Positions 25,505 through 33,426 of a DNA stretch of 33,426 bases are shown piece by piece. Source of the stretch: Schinkia azotoformans LMG 9581 (GTDB lineage: Bacteria; Bacillota; Bacilli; Bacillales; Bacillaceae_J); NCBI RefSeq assembly GCF_000307855.1, contig NZ_AJLR01000057.1, positions 1 through 33,426 on the forward strand. Direction: 5' to 3'. The notes under the pieces are model-generated. The model made no database searches and had not been told where the DNA came from. It was given only the letters and a program-made list of their open reading frames with translations. Position 1 is the stretch's first letter. Every line of letters begins with the position of its first letter. Made by a program: the position numbers and the translations under genes.

Positions 25505-25650
25505 GAAAAGCGCAAGCACCCGTTCAGCGACGAACAAACTGGAGCACTCCGCAATGAGATAAAGGAAACACAGCGAGGTACGAGCTGATGTTGACTTATC
25601 GTAGTGAAGGAGTGTGAAGTTTGCTAGTCGCTGGGTGCTGGAGCTAGACA
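25505..25650 (+). repeat. 145-bp covarying repeat, copy B
   Basis: A full copy whose stems differ from copy A but still pair: AGCACCC/GGGTGCT, AGCGAC/GTCGCT, AAACT/AGTTT, CACTCC/GGAGTG (perfect), GATAA/TTATC, AACA/TGTT and CAGC/GCTG. It lies in the 3' region of the radical SAM operon, in the same sense, before the terminator, so it would be part of that mRNA. Confidence 0.88.
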
Positions 25651-25670
25651 ATGATGCACAAACTAATATT

Positions 25671-25706
25671 AAGGCTCTCAATCCAAAATGGATCGAGAGC
25701 CTTTTT
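25671..25706 (+). terminator. Rho-independent terminator of the radical SAM-peptide operon
   Basis: AAGGCTCTC-ATCC pairs with GGAT-GAGAGCCTT (one A/C mismatch), then five T including the stem end. The operon mRNA would hold maturase, peptide and repeat copy B. Confidence 0.88.
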
Positions 25707-25749
25707 ACGTTTTTCATAATCATATGAAGCTAGGTTTGGTAATTAAAAT

Positions 25750-25939
25750 CAAATGCGCCTTGGCGTATTTGTGCCCAGATTTTTTCGAGCTTGCTCGAAA
25801 AACTACCTTTGAAAATCTGTGGCATCCGCCGGAGGCTTTAACTTTATTCAGTTGGGGGGTAAACCGCCTTTGAATTGCATACCAGTTGCATATTCATCCC
25901 ACCACTTATGAATATGAGGGATTTCCGCTGAATAAAGTT
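25750..25939 (-). repeat. Second repeat family: hairpin-rich element next to gltC
   Basis: It contains a 12-bp perfect inverted repeat AACTTTATTCAG (25840-25851)/CTGAATAAAGTT (25928-25939), the latter overlapping the gltC stop; a CATATTCAT/ATGAATATG hairpin (25888-25915); a TTTTTCGAGC/GCTCGAAAAA hairpin (25781-25802) inside CAGATTTT/AAAATCTG; and a GCGCCTTGGCG hairpin near 25755. From memory this resembles sequence dispersed in other bacilli, which I could not check. It lies between the terminator and gltC; no other gene is present here. Confidence 0.6.
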
Positions 25940-26840
25940 AATAGTATCCGTCTAAAACTTTGAAAAAGTCCTTTAGAAATTCATAAAAAACTTTTTCAGT
26001 CGGCAAGAGTTCCCGATCACTTGGAGTAATAATTCCAACCGTTCTCGTAACCTCGGGGTTCACGATGAACACTTTCTTTGTAGCACGGGGCTTGCTATCT
26101 ATCAAACTAATCTCCGGTATTAGCGTAACACCAAGTCCCGCTGATACTAAGCCTTTAATTGCATCAATGTCTTTCCCTTCAAAGGCGACATCGGGATCAA
26201 AACCATTTTGGCGGCAGGCGTTTACTACAAGATCATGTAAGCCAAAGCCCACAGGAAATAATACAAATGGATCATTGCGCAGCTGATTCAATTTAATTTC
26301 TTTTTGACTTGCAAGTAGATGGTCCTCCGGCAGTAATGCTACAATTTTTTCTAAAAATAATATCTCGCCTTTTACTTTATTATTATCCTTTGGCAGCGGT
26401 CCAATTAATGCCATATCCACTTTTCCAGTTATTACAGCGTCAATTAAATAGTGGTAAGACCCTTGGCGAAACTTAAATTTTACCTTCGGGTGCTCCTCAC
26501 GGAAGGCAGAAATGCATGTCGGTAGTGTGTAATTAGCCATACTACTTGGAAAACCAATTCGGACCGTCCCCTGCTCCGGGTCCAAAAATTCATCTACTTC
26601 CCTTTTTGCCTTTTCCAAAACCATCATCGCATCTTCCACATGCTTTAAAAACACCTCGCCGATTGGCGTCAATCGAACATTTCGGCCCTCACGAACAAAT
26701 AGGTCGATCCCTAGCTCTTGCTCAAGGTTAAAAATTTGTCTACTTACAGCAGACTGGGCAACATGGAGAGCATTAGCAGCCTCCGTAACATGTTCCCGTT
26801 TCGCTACTTCTATAAAGTATTGCAGCTGTCTCAATTCCAT
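25938..26840 (-). CDS. gltC: LysR-type transcription regulator, GltC-like
   Basis: In B. subtilis GltC activates glutamate synthase (gltAB) depending on the 2-oxoglutarate/glutamate balance. The 300 residues equal that protein's length. The N-terminal winged HTH (MELRQLQYFIEVAKREHVTEAANALHVAQSAVSRQI, 1-36 onward) and the effector domain blocks RIGFPSSMANYTLP, FRQGSYHYLI and DAIKGLVSAGLGVTLIPE agree closely with GltC as I remember it. ATG 26840 is preceded by AGAGGG; a GTG at 26849 is in frame but overlaps that site. Here the divergent neighbour is gdhA, not gltAB, so the target may have changed (inference). The stop codon overlaps the right arm of the repeat at 25840-25939. Confidence 0.88.
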   Translation of the reverse strand: MELRQLQYFIEVAKREHVTEAANALHVAQSAVSRQIFNLEQELGIDLFVREGRNVRLTPIGEVFLKHVEDAMMVLEKAKREVDEFLDPEQGTVRIGFPSSMANYTLPTCISAFREEHPKVKFKFRQGSYHYLIDAVITGKVDMALIGPLPKDNNKVKGEILFLEKIVALLPEDHLLASQKEIKLNQLRNDPFVLFPVGFGLHDLVVNACRQNGFDPDVAFEGKDIDAIKGLVSAGLGVTLIPEISLIDSKPRATKKVFIVNPEVTRTVGIITPSDRELLPTEKVFYEFLKDFFKVLDGYY

Positions 26841-26864
26841 AAAAATCACCCTCTTTCTTTAATC

Positions 26865-26885
26865 ATATCATTTTGGCATTGATAT
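26865..26885. promoter_or_regulatory. LysR-type operator candidate between gltC and gdhA
   Basis: ATATCA-N9-TGATAT, a perfect 6-bp dyad with T-N11-A geometry. Its centre (26875) lies about 62 bp before the predicted gdhA start site and 35 bp from the gltC ATG, the classic LysR layout. Confidence 0.55.
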
Positions 26886-26900
26886 TATCTAAATTATATA

Positions 26901-26930
26901 TTGGAACAGATTGGTTTTCGAGTATACAAT
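26901..26930 (+). promoter_or_regulatory. Candidate gdhA promoter
   Basis: TTGGAA (26901-26906), an 18-nt spacer, TACAAT (26925-26930). The -35 is weak (4 of 6), as expected for an activator-dependent promoter. The leader would be about 75 nt and A/T-rich. Confidence 0.5.
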
Positions 26931-26997
26931 AAGATTAACAAATTAAAATATTCAAAATTGATAACAAACAAAATTTTAAAATAAAAAACTATATTAA

Positions 26998-28398
<1,401 letters not shown>

Positions 28399-28435
28399 TT
28401 AATGCATGATCCTTCAATCAAAATATAGATAGTAA

Positions 28436-28468
28436 GAGTGGCTAAGTTGATTAGCCACTCATTTTTTT
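28436..28468 (+). terminator. Rho-independent terminator of gdhA
   Basis: A perfect 10-bp stem GAGTGGCTAA/TTAGCCACTC, 5-nt loop, then ATTTTTTT. Its T-tract overlaps the stop codon of the convergent gene. Confidence 0.93.
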
Positions 28469-30071
28469 ATTTTTTCAAGTGAATTGTCTTGATGGTTTTA
28501 TCCTTAGCGGAGATGATTAGAATTTGATCATTATGAACAAATAGGTTTTCAGTATGATCGACTATTGCTAAATCAAGCTGTCCAGATTTGTTGAATACTT
28601 TGATCCCATAGTCTTCTTGTAATGAAAGCTGGCAAATGATTTTACCGTTCGCGATTTGAATCAACGCAACCGGCTCCTTCATAATAAGTGTATCTTCTTT
28701 TGTCGTGTCGACTTTATAAAGCTTATATTGTCCTGAAGCGACCTCAGATGTATAAAACACATTCCCTTCGATTTCGCCAAACCAACCGACTTTGTTGTTA
28801 TCCGATAATTTTTGTTCACTTGATCCATCTAAATTTGAGGAGTACAGGATTTGATCGCTATTTTTTACATAAAAAAGCTTGTTACCACTGATTTTAAAGT
28901 TTCTTACCGAAAAATTTGTAATTTGCGTTGTTTCATTTGTGTTTAAATTTATTTTGTAAATTTTATTAAGGTCATTGTTTTCTATTTCACTTGATGATGC
29001 AAGTACATAAACATCATCACCGAGTATCGTCGTGGATTGTACTGGCCCATAACCGGTGCTTTCTTTGTCCTTTTTAATGTACCAACCATAAATAAGATTT
29101 GGATCCCCGATCTGTATACCAGCTTCTTCTGCCTGTCCGTTTGGAATAAACGTTAGATTATTGCCCCCTGGTGGCACAGATTGATTAATAATGAGCGTTC
29201 CTTTTGGTGAATATTTAAAATCACGATAACCGGATTGCTCGACGGTCGCTTTTCCATCAGCGTTTATTCTAGCATAGATATCATATCCCATTGTCGCCCC
29301 GCCCACATGGTATGATAACCAAAGCGCATTATCCCTGACTTCAAAGTTCACCCATTTTGGAAAACCATAGGTGCTCTCTCCATTATATGAATAGACTAGT
29401 TGTTTCTTCGTTGGATTAGTTTCGGGTACTCTGTATATGTTATTTTTGTCTTTCGTTGTTTCCACAAAGTAATAATAACCATCAAACAGCGCGACATCAT
29501 TCTCCCCCGCATAGGAAGGTAGATTTACGGTTTGTACTTTAGGGTTGTTCGAATTAATAATTAGCCCCTTCGATTTATCCCAAACATATTCCCAACCAAA
29601 TTCATCATGGGCAAATTTCCATGTGAGTGGGAAATACGTTACATTTCTAACATTCAAGAGTGGGAATTCCTCTTTTGAATTATTAATTCGTTTACCATTC
29701 ACTGTGATTTTGAATGTTGGTATTGTTGCATTTTGGCTTTTTGAATTTTTTTGCTTCGTTTTGTATGGTTCGTATGATGTAGTTACCTTATCTTCCGAGA
29801 TTGTTAATCCATCCTTTTCGGACCATCCCGTTTTTAATCCTAACAATCTTGAATCGAACCATGTCATTGGTACATATGTCATGTCTTTGTACACGATCAG
29901 TGGATATTGCCGATATTGATTGTCAACCTTGTTTCCATTTAACTGCACTGTGAAGTTTGGCAACGTAACCCGTACCGTTTTATCCGCCGCAAAAGTATGA
30001 CCAACTGGTGCGGATAATATGTTAAGACAAAGCCCCATGGCAATAGTTAATTTTAAAAACGCTTTTATCAA
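28467..30071 (-). CDS. Exported stalk-domain and DUF5050-like beta-propeller protein
   Basis: A secreted or wall-associated protein of 534 residues, function unknown. Signal peptide about 1-29 (ending HTFAADK). Two copper-amine-oxidase N-terminal-type (stalk) repeats follow: FTVQLNGNKVDNQYRQYPLIVYKDMTYVPMTWF (about 38-75) and FKITVNGKRINNSKEEFPLLNVRNVTYFPLTWKF (about 118-155). Residues about 175-530 are repeated beta blades of the DUF5050 type (ALFDGYYYFVE, NIYRVPE, VYVLASSSEI, KIYKINLNTNE, ILYSSNLDGSSEQKL, KLYKVDTT). No enzyme motif is seen. The start is TTG at 30071 with AAAGGAGAGG 6 nt upstream; starting at M12 would cut the signal peptide. It lies 95 bp downstream of the YhgE/Pip gene on the same strand. 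Confidence 0.78.
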   Translation of the reverse strand: MIKAFLKLTIAMGLCLNILSAPVGHTFAADKTVRVTLPNFTVQLNGNKVDNQYRQYPLIVYKDMTYVPMTWFDSRLLGLKTGWSEKDGLTISEDKVTTSYEPYKTKQKNSKSQNATIPTFKITVNGKRINNSKEEFPLLNVRNVTYFPLTWKFAHDEFGWEYVWDKSKGLIINSNNPKVQTVNLPSYAGENDVALFDGYYYFVETTKDKNNIYRVPETNPTKKQLVYSYNGESTYGFPKWVNFEVRDNALWLSYHVGGATMGYDIYARINADGKATVEQSGYRDFKYSPKGTLIINQSVPPGGNNLTFIPNGQAEEAGIQIGDPNLIYGWYIKKDKESTGYGPVQSTTILGDDVYVLASSSEIENNDLNKIYKINLNTNETTQITNFSVRNFKISGNKLFYVKNSDQILYSSNLDGSSEQKLSDNNKVGWFGEIEGNVFYTSEVASGQYKLYKVDTTKEDTLIMKEPVALIQIANGKIICQLSLQEDYGIKVFNKSGQLDLAIVDHTENLFVHNDQILIISAKDKTIKTIHLKK

Positions 30072-30166
30072 AAAAATCCTCTCCTTTCGCCCATTAGTTT
30101 AATTTTACTTTAAACTATGACGGAAAAGAGAGAAATTGAAAAAATGTAAAATAATTGTAATCCTAT

Positions 30167-32851
30167 TTAATGAATGATTTTACTTTCCTTCGCCTTTTGT
30201 GCGGTCCGTTCGACAAATCGGCTTAGCGGTTTCTTCAAAAGGACGCCAATTATAAATGCTAAGCACAGGAACAGCACTAAGAAAGTAAGATCATGCAAGA
30301 CGATGTCCCAAATGCTTCCACCTACCGCTTCGCGCATCAAGCTAATCGCATACGTAAATGGTAAAAACGGATTTATAAGACGAAAAAAAGGTGGTGCCAC
30401 TTGAATCGGAAAAGTTCCTCCTGAACCCGATAACTGAAGAACAAGAAAAACAATAGCCAATGCCTTCCCAATATTTCCAAACACTGAAACAAATGTGTAA
30501 ATAATCGCCATAAATACTAGGCTTATTAAAATACCGAACAATACAAACAGTAGCTTGTCGGCAACATAAGTCCCAAGCAAATACATATCGCCCAATGTGA
30601 CAATCAGCGCCTGAAAAATTCCTATCGTCATGAACGTAAAAAGTCTTCCGAAATAAACTTCATAGCTTTTAAATTGCTCCTGATTTTTCACATCAAAGCG
30701 AAGTAAGGAAGCTAGTATTAAAGCACCTACCCACAAAGCAAGTGTCGTATAAAATGGCGACATCGCCGACCCATAGTTTGGGATCGGAAACATTTTATTT
30801 TCCTTCATAAGCACCGGATGAGCCAAGAAGTCACTTTCCTCTTGGATGTCATTTTTCAAAAGCTTAATAATTTCACCAATATCGCCTGTTTGTTGAAAAT
30901 GGCGAATTTCCCTCGCTGCTTTTGCTAATGCATCCTCAAGCCCAGGTAAATCTTCTCGGATTAAATTAGCTACCTTGTGAATACGATCCTCTATCTCCGG
31001 GAGACGTGTTTGGACAAAAGTTGAAACCCTGTGAATATCATCCTCCACGCCTTGAAGGTCATTTTTAACAAAGTCAGCTGCTTGATGTATTTTCGGTTCT
31101 AATTTTGGAAAATCATTTTGTACAAATTTAACGGCTTCATTGACCGCTTTCGTCAAATCTCCCATTTTTGACTGAATTGTTGTGGCTGCTTCGTGAAGCC
31201 GTGCACCAATTGCCGGTAAATTCTGTTGGAGCTCTGTCAATTGGTCGACGGCAAAAGATGCTACTTTTGCTGAATCAGTCAATATTTTCTCGATATCAGG
31301 TAATCTGTTTCTGGCTCCTTCAAGAACATCTGCCGAATTTTGGGCTGTTAATCTAATGTCATCAAGGGCTTGATTCACTTTTGGTACAATTTCTGTATCA
31401 TAGCGCGCTATAATGCCCCCAAGGATATTGCTTGCTTGCTTGGCCTGTTCATTTACATTTTCAATCGCGGTTGAAATGGGTCGTTCTCCGTTTTCAATTA
31501 CAGTTTGCAGCCCCGCTAATGTCTTTTTTTGACTAATAAAATTTGTTTTTAGCTTATTTAAGGAATCAATAGTATTGGTAAGAGTTTTATTCGGTACATA
31601 ATTATTTAAGGATGTTAGCAAACTTTCGGTATGATCTATTACATTTACTCCCACTGTCAATTGACCTTGAAGGATGGTGAGCATTTTTGCAGCTAATTCC
31701 GGATCGAAATTAACCTGTTTTAACACCTCTGTAAACTGGGTTACTGCATCCGCTGTTTGCTGTAAAAGATACAAATTTTGTTTTATAACTGGGGCGATTT
31801 GATCAAAAGCACCCTCATTTTCTTTTAAAAAATCATGTAACGCATTGATATACTTTAAGCTTGTATCGGTAATTTGCTCAACCTTTGGTAATGCTGTTAT
31901 CGCTTCATTAATGATCTCTTCCGCTTTTTTTGCATCCGCTAAAGCCGTGTTTAGTTCCTTTTCTACCTTATAAAAATTTTGATCGATTTCAACTACTCGA
32001 TTAGCAGCCTTTTCGATTTCAGGTAGTCTTTTTTGAATGGCGACTATTTCATCGCCGATAGTTTTCAATTTTGGAATATTCTCTTCTAATAAAAGGATTT
32101 TGTCGCCGGCCGCTTCAACCTCTGGCAGATATTGTTCAACCTCGACAATTTTATTAGCCTTTTCATTAATTTCGGGCATCTTTTTTTCGATTTCAAGTGC
32201 CTTGTTTGCTGCCTGATCGATTTCAGGTATATGCTGGGCAAGCTCTAAAATACGATGTTCAATTTTTCTAACAGTAGGAAGTTCTTTTTCAAGTTCAATC
32301 CCGACCTTATTAAAAACTGTAAAAATTGCTTCAGAAGCTGTTTTAATAATACTTTCATTTACTTGCGCTACGACTCCAGAGGCACCGCTTGCAGTTATTT
32401 TAGGTGCAATGGCATTTACTTTTTCATTAACGGTATACTGAATCTCTGGCTTAATTGGGTGATCACTAATAATCGTGGCGACTTTTTCAGAGAAATCCTT
32501 TGGAATCAAAAGACTTGCATAGTAATCACCGTGAATTACACCTTTTTCAGCCTCTTCTTTCGAAACAAATGTCCAACCTAATTTCGTATTTTCCTTTAAA
32601 TTATTAACGATTTCGTCCCCAATTTTTATTTCTTTATGAATATCCCTAATGTTTAAAACGGTTCCCTCATCCTCATTTGTTACCGCAATCGGAACACGTG
32701 ATGTATTTCCATAAGGGTCCCAGGCTCCAATCAGATTGACCCATGCATACAAGGAAGGCAATACCATTAATCCGATAATCAACATAGTTGCAATTGGAAC
32801 CTTAAATATATTCAGCCAATCTGTTTTATAAATATGTAAAATATTCTTCAT
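30167..32851 (-). CDS. YhgE/Pip family membrane protein with two helical repeat arrays
   Basis: An 894-residue protein of the YhgE/Pip family (relatives: phage infection protein Pip, type VII secretion EsaA/YueB). One helix (about 18-40) precedes a conserved extracellular start DPYGNTSRVPIAVTNEDEG. A long helical ectodomain follows, then about five membrane helices (about 697-870) of ABC-2 permease type. The ectodomain holds two arrays: six units of 17 residues (192-293; Pro first, e.g. PEINEKANKIVEVEQYL) and six units of 18 residues (546-653; e.g. PEIEDRIHKVANLIREDL). It is longer than B. subtilis YhgE, as I recall. Transport, secretion or phage-receptor roles are possible but unproven here. 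The ribosome site is weak (GGTGAT). It may be co-transcribed with the downstream exported protein. Confidence 0.85.
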   Translation of the reverse strand: MKNILHIYKTDWLNIFKVPIATMLIIGLMVLPSLYAWVNLIGAWDPYGNTSRVPIAVTNEDEGTVLNIRDIHKEIKIGDEIVNNLKENTKLGWTFVSKEEAEKGVIHGDYYASLLIPKDFSEKVATIISDHPIKPEIQYTVNEKVNAIAPKITASGASGVVAQVNESIIKTASEAIFTVFNKVGIELEKELPTVRKIEHRILELAQHIPEIDQAANKALEIEKKMPEINEKANKIVEVEQYLPEVEAAGDKILLLEENIPKLKTIGDEIVAIQKRLPEIEKAANRVVEIDQNFYKVEKELNTALADAKKAEEIINEAITALPKVEQITDTSLKYINALHDFLKENEGAFDQIAPVIKQNLYLLQQTADAVTQFTEVLKQVNFDPELAAKMLTILQGQLTVGVNVIDHTESLLTSLNNYVPNKTLTNTIDSLNKLKTNFISQKKTLAGLQTVIENGERPISTAIENVNEQAKQASNILGGIIARYDTEIVPKVNQALDDIRLTAQNSADVLEGARNRLPDIEKILTDSAKVASFAVDQLTELQQNLPAIGARLHEAATTIQSKMGDLTKAVNEAVKFVQNDFPKLEPKIHQAADFVKNDLQGVEDDIHRVSTFVQTRLPEIEDRIHKVANLIREDLPGLEDALAKAAREIRHFQQTGDIGEIIKLLKNDIQEESDFLAHPVLMKENKMFPIPNYGSAMSPFYTTLALWVGALILASLLRFDVKNQEQFKSYEVYFGRLFTFMTIGIFQALIVTLGDMYLLGTYVADKLLFVLFGILISLVFMAIIYTFVSVFGNIGKALAIVFLVLQLSGSGGTFPIQVAPPFFRLINPFLPFTYAISLMREAVGGSIWDIVLHDLTFLVLFLCLAFIIGVLLKKPLSRFVERTAQKAKESKIIH

Positions 32852-33098
32852 GGAATCACCACATCACAAATAGATTTTAGTTCGTCATTTATGTAGGTTT
32901 GCTAAATGTTAGTATGTGCTTTGTGGGATTTAATTATTTTTTGGTACTTCAGTTGTGCATTCAGTGGTGCCTGTCCCCATTTGTCGGGAATTGCTTCCTG
33001 TTGATTACTAAGGCTTCTGTTTCCTTAAGTGCAACCTTTTCACAATTGGGGGCGAATATGCGTTAGATTTCCATGGGGATGTCTAAGATTGGGCAAAT
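32852..33098. other. Gene-free stretch
   Basis: No ORF with a ribosome site, no hairpin with a T-tract and no RNA gene is visible. A short GTGGTGCCTGTCCCC phrase near 32964-32978 may be another degraded GC-rich repeat. A weak promoter for the minus-strand YhgE gene may lie near its start. Confidence 0.4.
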
Positions 33099-33274
33099 GG
33101 GAATCAATGGAGGGTGTATGATTCCCGGAATCTAAGGAAGTCCAGGTAAATCGGAATCAAAGAGGGCGTATGATTCCCAAAATCTCGGGAAAACCAGCAA
33201 AACGAGAATCATAGAAGGTGTATGATTCCCGAAACCTGAGGAAGACCAAGAAAACGGGAATCATAGAACACGTG
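33099..33274. repeat. Tandem array of 52-bp units with inner palindrome
   Basis: Three units and one partial: 33099-33151, 33152-33202, 33203-33254 and 33255-33274. Each contains an inverted pair of the form GGGAATCA-N11-TGATTCCC plus a purine-rich AGGAAGACCA(A/G)GAAAA linker. Units are adjacent without spacers. Copies differ at several positions. Confidence 0.85.
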
Positions 33275-33302
33275 TGAAGACCATTTCTTCTACTCTCATA
33301 AA

Positions 33303-33426
33303 AAATGCGGCCATGGCAAGAGCGGAACCCGGGCTCCTTGTCCGCAAAACCAAAAAATGCGGACACAGCAAGGTTGGAACCCACACTCCCTGTCCGCAAA
33401 ACTGAAAAATGCGGCCACGCCAAAGG
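33303..33426. repeat. Second tandem array of about 52-bp units, cut by window edge
   Basis: Two units (33303-33352, 33353-33405) and a partial one. Each has TGCGGACA or TGCGGCCA near its start and TGTCCGCA near its end, so units can form hairpins; GGAACCC lies in the loop. The array differs in sequence from the preceding one but has the same period and plan, and it runs off the right edge. Confidence 0.8.

Noticed and set aside
25496-25723. 75-codon minus-strand ORF behind the peptide gene
   Set aside because: It is the reverse of repeat copy B and the terminator, without a ribosome site.
33157-33423. 88-codon minus-strand ORF
   Set aside because: It lies across the two palindromic tandem arrays; its codons follow the repeat period and there is no ribosome site.
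33099-33426. CRISPR array
   Set aside because: Units follow each other without unique spacers, copies are degenerate, and no cas gene is present.

Overview
The window looks like chromosomal DNA of a low-GC, endospore-forming Bacillaceae (Bacillus sensu lato, perhaps near Neobacillus or Cytobacillus). This rests on gene content and order, not on a marker gene. Ribosome binding sites are of the AGGAGG type, promoters are sigma-A-like, and a PdaA spore-cortex deacetylase is present. Several genes follow the Bacillus subtilis yfj-yfk order as I remember it: a YfjO-type RNA methyltransferase, pdaA, an SE1561/YfjT-type small protein, yfkD, yfkE, yfkH, a YtxH protein and yfkK. Lineage-specific genes lie between them. 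No rRNA, tRNA, IS transposase, phage module or CRISPR array was seen.

Layout. 1-6788 (minus): RNA methyltransferase (cut by the window edge), pdaA, class I fumarase, SE1561 protein, yfkD and yfkE. 7035-9514 (plus): a BH0509-type micro-protein and a P1B-4 metal ATPase (PfeT/ZosA type) with a candidate PerR box over its start site. 9664-11039 (minus): a 28-residue basic protein, YfkH and a YtxH protein with a candidate sigma-B promoter. 11295-12980 (plus): an AgcS-type symporter and yfkK. 13033-14136 (minus): an ATPase with two P-loops. 14542-16098 (plus): ABC-F protein YfmM. 16152-23924 (minus): fhs, a WG-repeat protein, a RluF-type pseudouridine synthase, prfC, an MFS transporter and a small excisionase-like HTH protein. 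24057-25504 (plus): a radical SAM/SPASM enzyme followed 5 nt later by a 28-codon peptide gene, a likely new RiPP cassette. 25938-28398: divergent gltC and gdhA sharing a control region with a LysR-type palindrome. 28467-32851 (minus): an exported stalk/propeller protein and a large YhgE/Pip membrane protein with two internal helical repeat arrays. 32852-33426: no credible gene, but two short tandem arrays of palindromic units.

The two most interesting items are these. First, the radical SAM/SPASM-peptide pair: the peptide has no Cys, Trp, Tyr or Phe, so it fits neither the sactipeptide/ranthipeptide chemistry nor Trp- or Tyr-based crosslinks. Second, a dispersed element of about 145 bp (four near-complete copies and one truncated copy) whose copies differ by compensatory changes in four separate stems, as expected for a sequence selected to fold. 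Other repeat families are a GC-rich short repeat (three sites) and one longer element beside gltC.
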